DNA of 64,000 bases from Guptibacillus hwajinpoensis (GTDB taxonomy: Bacteria; Bacillota; Bacilli; Bacillales; Guptibacillaceae). The position numbers and the translations under genes were made by a program. The notes under the pieces are model-generated. The model ran no database searches. It was given only the letters and a program-made list of their open reading frames with translations, and had not been told where the DNA came from. Positions 26,796 through 36,200 of the stretch are shown in pieces; within the stretch, counting starts at the first letter, position 1; the number at the start of each line of letters is the position of its first letter. Location of the stretch: contig NZ_JAIVKU010000003.1 in assembly GCF_020524165.1 (NCBI RefSeq), positions 390,135-454,134 on the forward strand. The letters are read 5' to 3'.

Positions 26796-28454
26796 CTATT
26801 CCATAATTCCTACCGAATCAAATCCACCTTTAGCTGCTTCAACTTCAGCACTACCTTCACCATAGAGGTCAGCGGCTGATTGCACAATAGCTTTACGGGC
26901 AGCGCTAAAGTCCGATGTAGGTGTTAGATACTGTGTCAGAGCACGGTAATAAACTTGTCCAAGCTTCTCACGTCCAATGTCTTGGGCAGTTAGGTAAGCA
27001 GCGTGATTAATAATGGAAGAATTGATATGGACTCCTCCGTTATCTAGGCTAGCTGGAAGGTCGTAGAATTCATCCATATGAGAAGGATATTTTCCTTCAC
27101 CATTTCCATATGGCACATAAGCAGCACCCACTGGGTATTTACTAGGATTACTTAAGCTTCTAAGAGAGGTGCGTCCATCCGCAACGGCAGCAGGTGCCAT
27201 TATATCTTCTCCAATCTCCCAGTCTGAGTCATCGATTAATGCACCAAAGATATCCGAAAAGGCTTCATTTAACGCTCCTGATTGGAAACGGTAAATGAGA
27301 TTAGCTGAGTTGGACGTGACGCCGTGTGTCATTTCATGTGCAGCAACGTCTAGACCCGCTGAAAGTGGGATGAAAAATTCACCATCGCCGTCGCCATAAA
27401 CCATGTAAGTTCCGTTCCAGAACGCATTGTTGTAATTATCGCCATAGTGAACGACCGATTGAATCGGCATACCTTTGTCATCAAGTGAATTACGCCCGTG
27501 CTCACTTAAATAATAATCATAAACTTGTTCAGAATTATAATGAGCATCAACAGCAGGCTCAGCAAATTCAGATTTAAACGCAGCACTGTTATTTGAAAAT
27601 AAATCGAGGTAATTTTTTGAGTAATCATAGGTGAGTATTCCTTCTAATCCATTGTGACTATAGTCAGCTAGTTGAAAAATTGAGCCTTCTTTTTCAGCTT
27701 TGCTTTTTGTCACGTGGAGAAGGCGATGATCGCCAAGAACTCCTGTGCCTGTTCCGGTTTGGGTTGTATAATGTCCTGCATCCATAATGGCGTTATACTG
27801 ATCAACAACTTTACCAGAAGTAGCATCAACAAACACAAACCAGTTACCGGGTTCATCACCTAAGAAGTTTACATTCACTTTATAGGTAAGATGATTTTTA
27901 CCTTCAAAAGGATAGATCACTAACTCAGAAGTAGGAACTTGATCTAAGTTAGAAGGAGCACTTGTAGAAGATTTTGCGACTTGCAAGGCATCTTCTGTTG
28001 AAAGGGTAGGAGATGTATCGAATTTACTTACTTCAACTTCTTCATTATAAGCCCCGTTTACGACAGTGATTTCATTGTCCTCATTGTAGTGAACAATAAT
28101 CTCAGCGCCTTCTACCGGTACACCGTTCTTTGTTTGATTAAATCTAACGTGGGTCATGCCTAACTCATCTTTAACGGAATTGTTCTTTTTTAAGTTTGCT
28201 TTAGGATTTTTAATCATCATTCTTTCTTTATTTTGTTGCAGATAATTTAGGGCATCATCGGCAGAAGTGGAAGAACGTTTAACTGCTTGCTTTTCTTTTA
28301 CAAATAGGGGCACGTTTGCTTTCTCGTTCCATTGCTTAACAACATGACTTTCCACTTGATGAGTAGGCTGTTCAGCTAGAACATTATGATACGGAAGTGA
28401 GGCGGTAATTAAAGCAGTTGTCACAACAAGTGGGGCAATGAACTTTTTTCTCAA
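26796..28454 (-). CDS. Secreted neutral metalloprotease (bacillolysin, M4)
   Basis: A secreted zinc endopeptidase made as a prepropeptide of 552 residues. I start it at TTG 28454, 6 bases behind AGGAGG; the longer frame from 28487 would read through that ribosome site. Signal peptide RKKFIAPLVVTTALITAS, an FTP/PepSY propeptide to about residue 240, then the M4 catalytic domain. The zinc site HEMTH is near residues 371-375, with the third ligand Glu in ALNEAFSDIFG about 20 residues on; the catalytic His is in DNGGVHINSSIINHAAYL. Monocistronic with its own terminator. It separates the LXG cluster from the secretion operon. Confidence 0.94.
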   Translation of the reverse strand: MRKKFIAPLVVTTALITASLPYHNVLAEQPTHQVESHVVKQWNEKANVPLFVKEKQAVKRSSTSADDALNYLQQNKERMMIKNPKANLKKNNSVKDELGMTHVRFNQTKNGVPVEGAEIIVHYNEDNEITVVNGAYNEEVEVSKFDTSPTLSTEDALQVAKSSTSAPSNLDQVPTSELVIYPFEGKNHLTYKVNVNFLGDEPGNWFVFVDATSGKVVDQYNAIMDAGHYTTQTGTGTGVLGDHRLLHVTKSKAEKEGSIFQLADYSHNGLEGILTYDYSKNYLDLFSNNSAAFKSEFAEPAVDAHYNSEQVYDYYLSEHGRNSLDDKGMPIQSVVHYGDNYNNAFWNGTYMVYGDGDGEFFIPLSAGLDVAAHEMTHGVTSNSANLIYRFQSGALNEAFSDIFGALIDDSDWEIGEDIMAPAAVADGRTSLRSLSNPSKYPVGAAYVPYGNGEGKYPSHMDEFYDLPASLDNGGVHINSSIINHAAYLTAQDIGREKLGQVYYRALTQYLTPTSDFSAARKAIVQSAADLYGEGSAEVEAAKGGFDSVGIME

Positions 28455-28683
28455 ATAAATTCCTCCTAATATGTAATCTATTAACAATTATAAGATGAAG
28501 TAACGTTTATCTCATGAGTCATTGTAATTATCTTAAAATATTGAAAAATTAGAATTTATGGTCATATTGAACTATTGATGAAGCGAGTAACAACTTCACT
28601 AATCTCAATTCTCCGAATAGAAAAGGGAATGGGGATTTTTAGTAGAAGGTTAAAGTTTAGTGAAAAAATGAGAAGAGGTGTGA

Positions 28684-29712
28684 GTGGAGTTGTTTTCTCA
28701 AGAAAATGTTCTTGACCAGATAATAAGAGATCATGGTTTTTCAGGTTCTATTTTTGTTAAGAAAGGTGAAAAAGAATACAACCAAGCTTCTGGCTATGCC
28801 AATCGTGTAGAAGAGCGATTAAATAAGGTGAATACGAGGTTTGGGATTGCCTCAGGCAGCAAACTGTTTACAGCAATAGGGATTGCTCAATTAGTAGAGA
28901 AAGAACGATTATCGTTTGAAACGAAGCTAAGTGACTGTCTGAATGTGGCTTTTCCTCACTTCCATGAGAACATTACGATTCATCAACTGTTAACACATAC
29001 ATCGGGTATTCCGGACTATTTTGATGAGGATGTTATGGAAGACTTCGAAGATCTTTGGAAGAAGACACCAATGTATCTACTAAAAAGTCTTCAGCACTTT
29101 CTGCCATTGTTTCAATATGATGAAATGGTAGCACGGCCTGGAGAGGCATTTCATTATAATAACGCGGGTTACATCGTGCTAGGTTTAATTATCGAGCAAC
29201 AAACTGGAATGAGTTTTCAACGTTATATTGAAGAAAACATCTTTAAGCCTGCCGGCATGAATGATTCAGGTTATTTCTCTTTAGATCGTCTCCCTCAAAA
29301 CACAGCACTTGGCTATATGGATGAGGATGACGGCTCTTGGCGAACGAATACATATGCTATCCCGATTGTCGGTGGATCTGATGGGGGGGCATATGTGACA
29401 GCACCTGATATGGTGAAATTTTGGGAGGCGCTAAACGATTTCCGATTATTAAGTAAGCGTTCTCTAGGTCGATTGCTCACTCCTCATGTGGATGTAAAAG
29501 AGGGGGTCAGTTATGGTTACGGGATGTGGATGAACACTCGAAACAAACGAATCGTAAAATACCATGTCATGGGGTATGACCCGGGCGTTAGTTTCCATTC
29601 CGCATACTATCCGGATAATGGTTGTAAACTTGCGATTCCTTCTAATCATAGTGATGGAGCTTATCGAGTAATGAAAGAAATGGAAGAGGTGCTACACCTA
29701 ATCGATACGTAA
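28684..29712 (+). CDS. Serine hydrolase of the beta-lactamase/PBP4-like family
   Basis: A 342-residue serine hydrolase without an obvious signal peptide. It has the active-site SxxK in FGIASGSKLF (residues about 57-66), the Tyr motif in FHYNNAGYIVLG and a later GGSDGGAYVTAPDM. It belongs to the class C beta-lactamase/esterase group (Pfam Beta-lactamase), whose members act as peptidases or esterases. The start is GTG 28684 with AGAGGTG close upstream; TTG 28690 is an alternative. Divergent from the protease and convergent with the T7SS operon. The substrate is unknown; beta-lactam resistance should not be assumed. Confidence 0.84.
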   Translation: MELFSQENVLDQIIRDHGFSGSIFVKKGEKEYNQASGYANRVEERLNKVNTRFGIASGSKLFTAIGIAQLVEKERLSFETKLSDCLNVAFPHFHENITIHQLLTHTSGIPDYFDEDVMEDFEDLWKKTPMYLLKSLQHFLPLFQYDEMVARPGEAFHYNNAGYIVLGLIIEQQTGMSFQRYIEENIFKPAGMNDSGYFSLDRLPQNTALGYMDEDDGSWRTNTYAIPIVGGSDGGAYVTAPDMVKFWEALNDFRLLSKRSLGRLLTPHVDVKEGVSYGYGMWMNTRNKRIVKYHVMGYDPGVSFHSAYYPDNGCKLAIPSNHSDGAYRVMKEMEEVLHLIDT

Positions 29713-29718
29713 AACGAC

Positions 29719-29757
29719 AAAAGCAACGGTCCTTGTATAAAATAGGCCGTTGCTTTT
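29719..29757. terminator. Bidirectional terminator at the end of the T7SS operon
   Basis: AAAAGCAACGG (29719-29729) pairs with CCGTTGCTTTT (29746-29756) and has T residues on both strands. It lies between essA and the convergent serine hydrolase. Confidence 0.85.
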
Positions 29758-29768
29758 TTGATGAGCTG

Positions 29769-30257
29769 TTAGCTTTTTGATGATGAAAAGCGATTATAAA
29801 TCGCCAACACGATAATCAGAACGATAAAACATACACCGATTAAAATTCCAATTAAGAACTGAAAAGAGGTTGACGTCGTTTCGTTCTCTTCTGAGTTAGT
29901 TGATGTAAAAGCTGCCGTCTCTGATGCAGAGAAAAGGTTGAGGTTTTCAGCTTTATCTTTAATCGTACTGTTTTCATGACTCATTGAAAGAAATAATTTA
30001 TTTCGAGTAACATCAGGATTAAAAACCTTTTCTCCAGTAAAAGAAATAGTCTGCTGTTCTTCCGATATTTCTTCCATTTCTTTCGTGTTCGATGAATCAT
30101 GAATTAAGTCAGTATTTTTCTTGAATTTGTTCTTTTTATATTCATTTGGTAATAGCTCATTAATATCTGTGTTTACCTCTGCTGCTACTGGAACGATGTG
30201 ACAGCAGAGGAAGATCAAAGTGAACAGTGCGATTAATTTAGGCTTCATGAGCCTCAT
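29769..30257 (-). CDS. essA: EssA/YueC, type VII secretion membrane protein
   Basis: A small component of the type VIIb secretion machine, 162 residues (159 if the second ATG is used). It has an N-terminal hydrophobic segment (KLIALFTLIFLCCHIVPVAA) and a C-terminal helix FLIGILIGVCFIVLIIVLAIY, leaving an extracellular acidic middle. ATG 30257 and ATG 30248 are both possible; GGATGAGG sits between and favours the second. It overlaps the end of esaA by 20 bases (about 11 with the second start), consistent with translational coupling. The identity rests on position and topology because the family is poorly conserved. Confidence 0.8.
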   Translation of the reverse strand: MRLMKPKLIALFTLIFLCCHIVPVAAEVNTDINELLPNEYKKNKFKKNTDLIHDSSNTKEMEEISEEQQTISFTGEKVFNPDVTRNKLFLSMSHENSTIKDKAENLNLFSASETAAFTSTNSEENETTSTSFQFLIGILIGVCFIVLIIVLAIYNRFSSSKS

Positions 30258-33200
30258 CCTTTTTTATTTGTGTCCATGATCGTTTGTTTAAAGCATATTG
30301 AAGAATAATCAGGACAATCAAAATCGCGGATAAAATCATCGCACCTTCGGAGAATAGCGTTTGTGTACTATTCTGGATGGACATATACACGCGAGACATT
30401 GGATCAGTAAAGCTGAAATTTGGTGTTGAAAGAGCAAGTAAAGGTGTTACAAACAGTGCGACAAGGCCAACGGTAACGAGCCATCCAATTAAATGGTGAC
30501 TCATAAAGGCTACCCGAATGAGCGCCGCGCAACTTAATAGTAGTAAGATCGTAAAAATGGTCCATTCCATAGAACGATCGTTTCCTAATGGATAAATCGA
30601 TAAACTGTAGAGGCTAATCACAAGCCCAACGATACTTGTTAGCATTAAGAATAAAATACTTTGTAACCACCATGGACCGTGCTGGAAATAGTAGCTTGCA
30701 TAACCAATTAACAAGCTGCTTAAGAGAATAATGAATAAAATCACTACTGGTGGAAGGTTCGTGTCTTTCTTATCTGTAAAGACGCTTCCTGTTACATCAA
30801 TTGGGGTAGCAAGGAATTCATAAACGTAATCATTTGATTGTCCATCTACAAAGGCATTTCCCATGACATTAAAGACATCATCTCGAATCATAAGGGTTGA
30901 AGCTACGTTCGTTTCCCATTTGTTATTTAGTGTGTTAGCATCTGTCTGCACTTCAGCTACTCGAGATTGAAGTTCATCTGTGTAAGAAAGAATTTCAGAT
31001 TGACTATCTTCAATTGAGTCCATCCATTCATAAAGAGAACCCATCTGACTCTTAACCTGGTCATGATTATTAATAATTTGTGTCCCTTGAGCTGGTTCAT
31101 CAGGGGTTTGCTGCTGAGACTGCTGCATTTGACTTAAGACGTTGCCAGCTTCTTCTTCAATTCCGTTCAAGCTTTCAAGTAATTTTGTTTGCTGTGTGTC
31201 GAGTACGTTTTTATAGTCTGCTAAAAAGACAGTGAAATCATCTTGTAACGTCATGAGGGCGTCGCTCGTTTTAGGAACTTGAGTTCCAATGGCGTCCCAT
31301 TGACCTTCTTCATTGTTCGTTAGTTCTAACATGCTATTCACTTCTTCACGAAGATCATTGTCCTGTAGAACGGTTTCCTTCACGTTGTTTTTTGAAAGCA
31401 TGCTATTGAGCGTTGCTTCATATCTGTCTAAATAAGCATAGTACTGAAGAACATCCGTTAAATTCGCTCCTTTTATTGGACGCTGGAAATAAACGGATAG
31501 CGTATCTTTTCTAGCTTGTGATAAAGCGGGTGATGCTAAAATCGCATTTTCCTTTTCATTAATTCCAGAGGAAATGCGATAAATTTTATCAGATACCATC
31601 ACGAGTAAATCTTTCAACTCAGTATTTGATTCTTTTAACACATCCACCTGTTCCATTAACGTTTCTTTTTGAGAAGAGAGCGTTTCGTTTTCTTTCGTTA
31701 GCTTCTCAACTTCCATTGTTAACTCTTCAATTTGTTCGAGTAAACTCTTATTCTCTTTTGTTAGGGTGTCGACTAGTTTCTGGAGTTCTTCTAATTCGCC
31801 ATCTAAAGGGTTGTCGCCGCCTTCTTTAGCAAGTAACTGTTGTTCGGTTTGCTTGATTCGGTCGTTAAGCGTTAATAACGTTGTTGATGCAGTTTGTAGA
31901 TCTTCTACTTTTGGTTCTTTAAGCGCAATCAACGTTTCTTGTAACGTAACAATTTCCTGAGCAATCGCTAATAGCTCATTCCGTTCTGCACTTAAATCAA
32001 CTGGCGTTGGACCGTTTGTTTCTCCATCTTCATCGATCACAGGGGGCTCTTCATCCTGTAAGCTTTTTAGAAGTTTCATAAGGTCTTCGGTTGGATCTTC
32101 TTTTTCACTTGGATCTTCTGGATCAGCGGGTTCTTCTGGATCTTCAGGGACCTCAGGAAGTTCAGGATCATCAGGAATGATAATCTCATCTCCATCACCG
32201 AGCTGATTACTAAGCGTCGCGATTTCACCTTCTAGTTCATTTAAAATCATGGAGTCTTTTAGTTGCTGATAATAGTTAAGAATTCGCTCTTGTAGCGTAT
32301 AGAAATCGTTAACCTGGCGTTCAACCTGTTCATAACGAAGTTCTTTTAGACCAGCAAACATTTCTTGCTGCTGCATCATCTGATTTTCTACCTGAGACAT
32401 GTTTTCAAGAACGCTTTCAGATTTTCCTTCGAACAATTCTTTGTTGTTCATAAACATTGGCTGAGGCATTTCAGTAGCCTGTGAAATCGAATTGACTGAA
32501 TCAGCCTGAATTTGTTCAAGAACTTCTTGCTGTTTCTGCTGATACTCACGATAGTCATTTGTATAAGTAACAAAGTTTGCTAGATTTTCTTGAAAGCCTT
32601 CTAGTGTATCGGTTTGATCTGCCGCACGTTCCTCAGCATTCTTTGAGGTTGATTGAAGATTGGCGAGCATTGAGACTTGCTGCTCCATCTGCTCGGCCAG
32701 ATCTTTGGAACTTGGCGTATAAAAGGAAAGCATCGTTTGCTGGAATGCTTTCTCTTTCTCTACAATTTGATCAAACTCTTGTTGGATGTTCACAAGATCA
32801 TTTGAAACATAGTTCCAATAAAGAGAAGACATCTTCGTATTGACGCGATTTGTTGCTTGTTCGAGTTCAAGCAATACTTTCTCTTTATTAATGGCGTTTA
32901 GTTGATTTTGTACCGTGTATTGTAATTTTGTTTGCTCAGGCTGGTTTTCATCGTACGTTAGAATCTTCTCAGAAAATGTGGAGGGGATGTACACAACGGC
33001 ATCATACTTTTGGTTGTTTAATCCATTTTCTCCAGCACTCCGTCCAACAACTTCCCAATTGTATTCAGAATCAGATTTAAGAAGGGGAGGAACGTCATTT
33101 CCGAACTTAACGACTTCCTCGTCTTCTTCCGTTCCTGTATCTTCATTAATTACAGCGATGGTTTTCGTGGCGCTTTCTTTTGTCTTCATTGGATTCTCTC

Positions 33201-33285
33201 CAATAGAAGTAAAGTAAATAAGCGGAAGAACTAGAATGATCGCTGTGACAAGAATGAGTTTAAGGACGCTTTTTTTCTCTTTCAC
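30238..33285 (-). CDS. esaA: EsaA/YueB, type VII secretion membrane protein
   Basis: A 1015-residue core component of the type VIIb system and homologue of B. subtilis YueB, the SPP1 phage receptor. There is one N-terminal helix (about 9-27), a very long extracellular segment with repeated coiled coils (notably about 455-560, LDGELEELQKLVDTL and following heptads) and an acidic Pro-rich stretch near 360-410, then about five helices from residue 840 to the end. ATG 33285 overlaps the essC stop by four bases (ATGA). It probably bridges the wall and may serve as a phage attachment site here too. Confidence 0.92.
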   Translation of the reverse strand: MKEKKSVLKLILVTAIILVLPLIYFTSIGENPMKTKESATKTIAVINEDTGTEEDEEVVKFGNDVPPLLKSDSEYNWEVVGRSAGENGLNNQKYDAVVYIPSTFSEKILTYDENQPEQTKLQYTVQNQLNAINKEKVLLELEQATNRVNTKMSSLYWNYVSNDLVNIQQEFDQIVEKEKAFQQTMLSFYTPSSKDLAEQMEQQVSMLANLQSTSKNAEERAADQTDTLEGFQENLANFVTYTNDYREYQQKQQEVLEQIQADSVNSISQATEMPQPMFMNNKELFEGKSESVLENMSQVENQMMQQQEMFAGLKELRYEQVERQVNDFYTLQERILNYYQQLKDSMILNELEGEIATLSNQLGDGDEIIIPDDPELPEVPEDPEEPADPEDPSEKEDPTEDLMKLLKSLQDEEPPVIDEDGETNGPTPVDLSAERNELLAIAQEIVTLQETLIALKEPKVEDLQTASTTLLTLNDRIKQTEQQLLAKEGGDNPLDGELEELQKLVDTLTKENKSLLEQIEELTMEVEKLTKENETLSSQKETLMEQVDVLKESNTELKDLLVMVSDKIYRISSGINEKENAILASPALSQARKDTLSVYFQRPIKGANLTDVLQYYAYLDRYEATLNSMLSKNNVKETVLQDNDLREEVNSMLELTNNEEGQWDAIGTQVPKTSDALMTLQDDFTVFLADYKNVLDTQQTKLLESLNGIEEEAGNVLSQMQQSQQQTPDEPAQGTQIINNHDQVKSQMGSLYEWMDSIEDSQSEILSYTDELQSRVAEVQTDANTLNNKWETNVASTLMIRDDVFNVMGNAFVDGQSNDYVYEFLATPIDVTGSVFTDKKDTNLPPVVILFIILLSSLLIGYASYYFQHGPWWLQSILFLMLTSIVGLVISLYSLSIYPLGNDRSMEWTIFTILLLLSCAALIRVAFMSHHLIGWLVTVGLVALFVTPLLALSTPNFSFTDPMSRVYMSIQNSTQTLFSEGAMILSAILIVLIILQYALNKRSWTQIKKDEAHEA

Positions 33286-36200
33286 GCATGTACCTTCCTT
33301 TCTATTTGAACAAGTGGAACTTGGATTTTCTGGGCGTTTTCACTTTGTATATAATAAGCAAAACCGGCTTTGATATCGGGTTCTTTCCGGTCAAAAGGTA
33401 GATTAACGAGTGTTTGATCGGATTTCTTCATCAATAAAATAATTTGACGAATTTGCTTCAACTCGACCGTAAGCGGGTCATAGCCCTTCGTTAATTCATT
33501 GCTACTACCTGATGCAATAATACTTAAGCCGAGGTGGCTATAGTTTTTCATTAGAGCGGTTATACGATCCTGAAGAAGGTTTCCAATCGTTTGAGAAAAT
33601 CTTCCATAACCATCAATGAAGAGGAAGACTCTTGTGAATTCAGGCAGCGTATCACCACTATTCATACTCTCTTGGTAGTTCATCTCGCGTGACTTGAATT
33701 CAGTTGTCACTTGTTCAATCCATTCTTCAATTTGTTCTTTTGTTTCTAAATAAGTTGTCTTTTCCTCATCTTTTAAATGGAAAAGCCCGCGATCAATTGA
33801 ATCAAATACGGCAATGTGATTCCCTTCTTGCTGTAAGGCTTGCTGCGTAAGAAGACGCATCATATTGGTTTTACCTTTCTGGGCTTGTCCTAGCACAAGA
33901 CAATGGGATGTCTGCGTAAAGGACAGAGAAACGGGCTTCACTGTTTCTTCATGCAGTCCAATTGGAAATAAATTTTTGGGTTTAGAAGCTTGAATGTACG
34001 TCTTGAATGTTTTAAAAGTAAGGTCATTCGGTAGCATTGGAATCGCTTCAGGTTTATTTGTACCGCGGTATTTCTCTTGTAGCATTTGAACTTCTTCTTT
34101 CAATGACGCAAGCTGTTCGTAGTCATCTTCCCCTCTAGCTGGTAGCACGATATGACCGAAGTGTGTCTTCTCCTTCTTCATAATGGCTCTACCAGGAATC
34201 GCTTCGGGAGCGAAGGGACTTCTCCCAAGAACAGTGTAAGCTTCTGAGTTATCTAATAAATAATGGACTATTTTTGTTTTAAGATTATTCATAAGCGCCT
34301 GACGAACCGAATTTAAACGAGTAGCGCTCAAGATGAGATAAATACCAAGCGACTGGCCGTCTCTCGCAAATTGAGTGAACAGCGGGTCAAGATCCATCAG
34401 CTCTTCCTTTACGAGATCATAGTTATCGATTGTGATAAAGATGAGAGGGAGCGGCTTGTCATTTAGACGATTATACATCGTAATAGAGCTCACTTCTTCG
34501 CGCTGAAAAAGTCGTTTACGCTTCGTGAATTCTTCCTGAATAAACTTCAACAATTTATTCAGTTTACGCTCCTCATCGATTAAGAAATAATCTCCCGTAT
34601 GAGGTAAATTCTTAATTGATAATAAACCGCCGTTACCGAAATCGAGTAGATAGAATTGCGCTTCTTCCGGCGTGTTTTTTGCTGCGATGCTCATAAGGAT
34701 TGTAAGGATGGTCTGTGTTTTCCCAAACCCTGATGATCCAAAGATACCAACGTTTCCATCTTTAATTAATTCATAACCATATGGTGATTGGGATTGCTTT
34801 TCTGGTTCATCGAGTAGAGCAAAAGTAACTTTCTTCTTGTTTGATTCAAAATCATGACGATACAATCGCTTCTCGAGTGGAGGAAGCCAGGGACTTGGCA
34901 ATCTTCTAAGGCCAAGTTCTTGCTGGACATCTACGATTTTATCTACAATGACTTCAATTTCACTTTGCTTCTTTTTCTTGCTTTCTTTTGATGAAGAAAG
35001 CTCTGACAGTGGAACGAGACCAAGGTCAGTAACTAAAGCAACCTCATCTTCCATATCTGAGGTATCTTCCATGTACGTCGCTCGGCTATAGGCCGATTGG
35101 AATAAATCGTATACCTCGTTATTTCCAACCTGTAAGTAGGCGCGTCCTGTCACGGTTAATGATGCTGCATCACCGTTTTTTAAAATTTCGCGACTATCCT
35201 CTACATTCTGTACTTTTAGAGCGACGCGGAAGCGAGCGTTACTCCAGATCTGATTATCAATGACGCCACCTGGTTTTTGCGTGGCGAGGATGAGATGAAC
35301 GCCTAGACTACGACCGATTCGTGCTGCACTGACAAGTTCTTTAATAAATTCAGGCTCTTCCGTTTTTAACTCCGCAAATTCATCTGAAATTAAAAAGAGA
35401 TGAGGCATGGGTTCATCTGCTATGCCATTTTTATAAAGAACCGTATAGTCGTTTATGTGACTCACTTCATACTGATCAAAGATGGTTTGTCGTTTCTTTA
35501 GTTCGCTTTTAATGGAAGCGAGTGCGCGCGTACTGAAATTTTCACTACCTTCGATATTTGTAATTGTTCCTAGTAGGTGAGGAATTTGTTTAAACGGCTG
35601 AGCCATTCCGCCACCCTTATAGTCAATTAATAGGAACGCTACTTCATGTGGATGGTAGTGAACCGCGAGTGAAAGAATGTACGTTTGTAAAAATTCACTC
35701 TTACCTGATCCCGTTGTTCCAGCTAGTAAACCGTGGGGACCGTGAGCTTTCTCATGGAGGTTTAATTCCACAATATCCTGTCGTCCTTTAAGTCCTACTG
35801 GTGCTGCAAGTGATTTTGATGACTGATTCGTCACCCAGTTAGTTGAAATAGGTAGTTCGTCAATATCCTCTAAATTCAGCATTTGTAAGAAGGACACTTT
35901 ATCAGGAATTGAGTTCGTAATGCCTCGCTGATGATTTAGCGTCCGAAGCATTCGAGAAAAGCGTTCATTCTCATTTTGTTTGTGATGATCTAGTTCAAAT
36001 GAGATTTCGGCTGCTTTTTTCTCTTGAATAAGAATATCTCCCTCATTTTTGTTGATATAGCGGATGAGCGTATGGATATTATCGGACAGGCTCTCTTTTG
36101 CTTCAGCAACAAAAATCGTTGAAAGGCCAAGATGCGTATGCTCATTTTCTAGATACTCTAAAATGACATGGTCCGAGATTAAGTTGTGATTCGAAACCAC

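Noticed and set aside
28455..28487. Upstream start of the M4 protease
   Set aside because: The extra 11 codons include the AGGAGG itself and would place charged residues before the signal peptide; TTG 28454 is well spaced.
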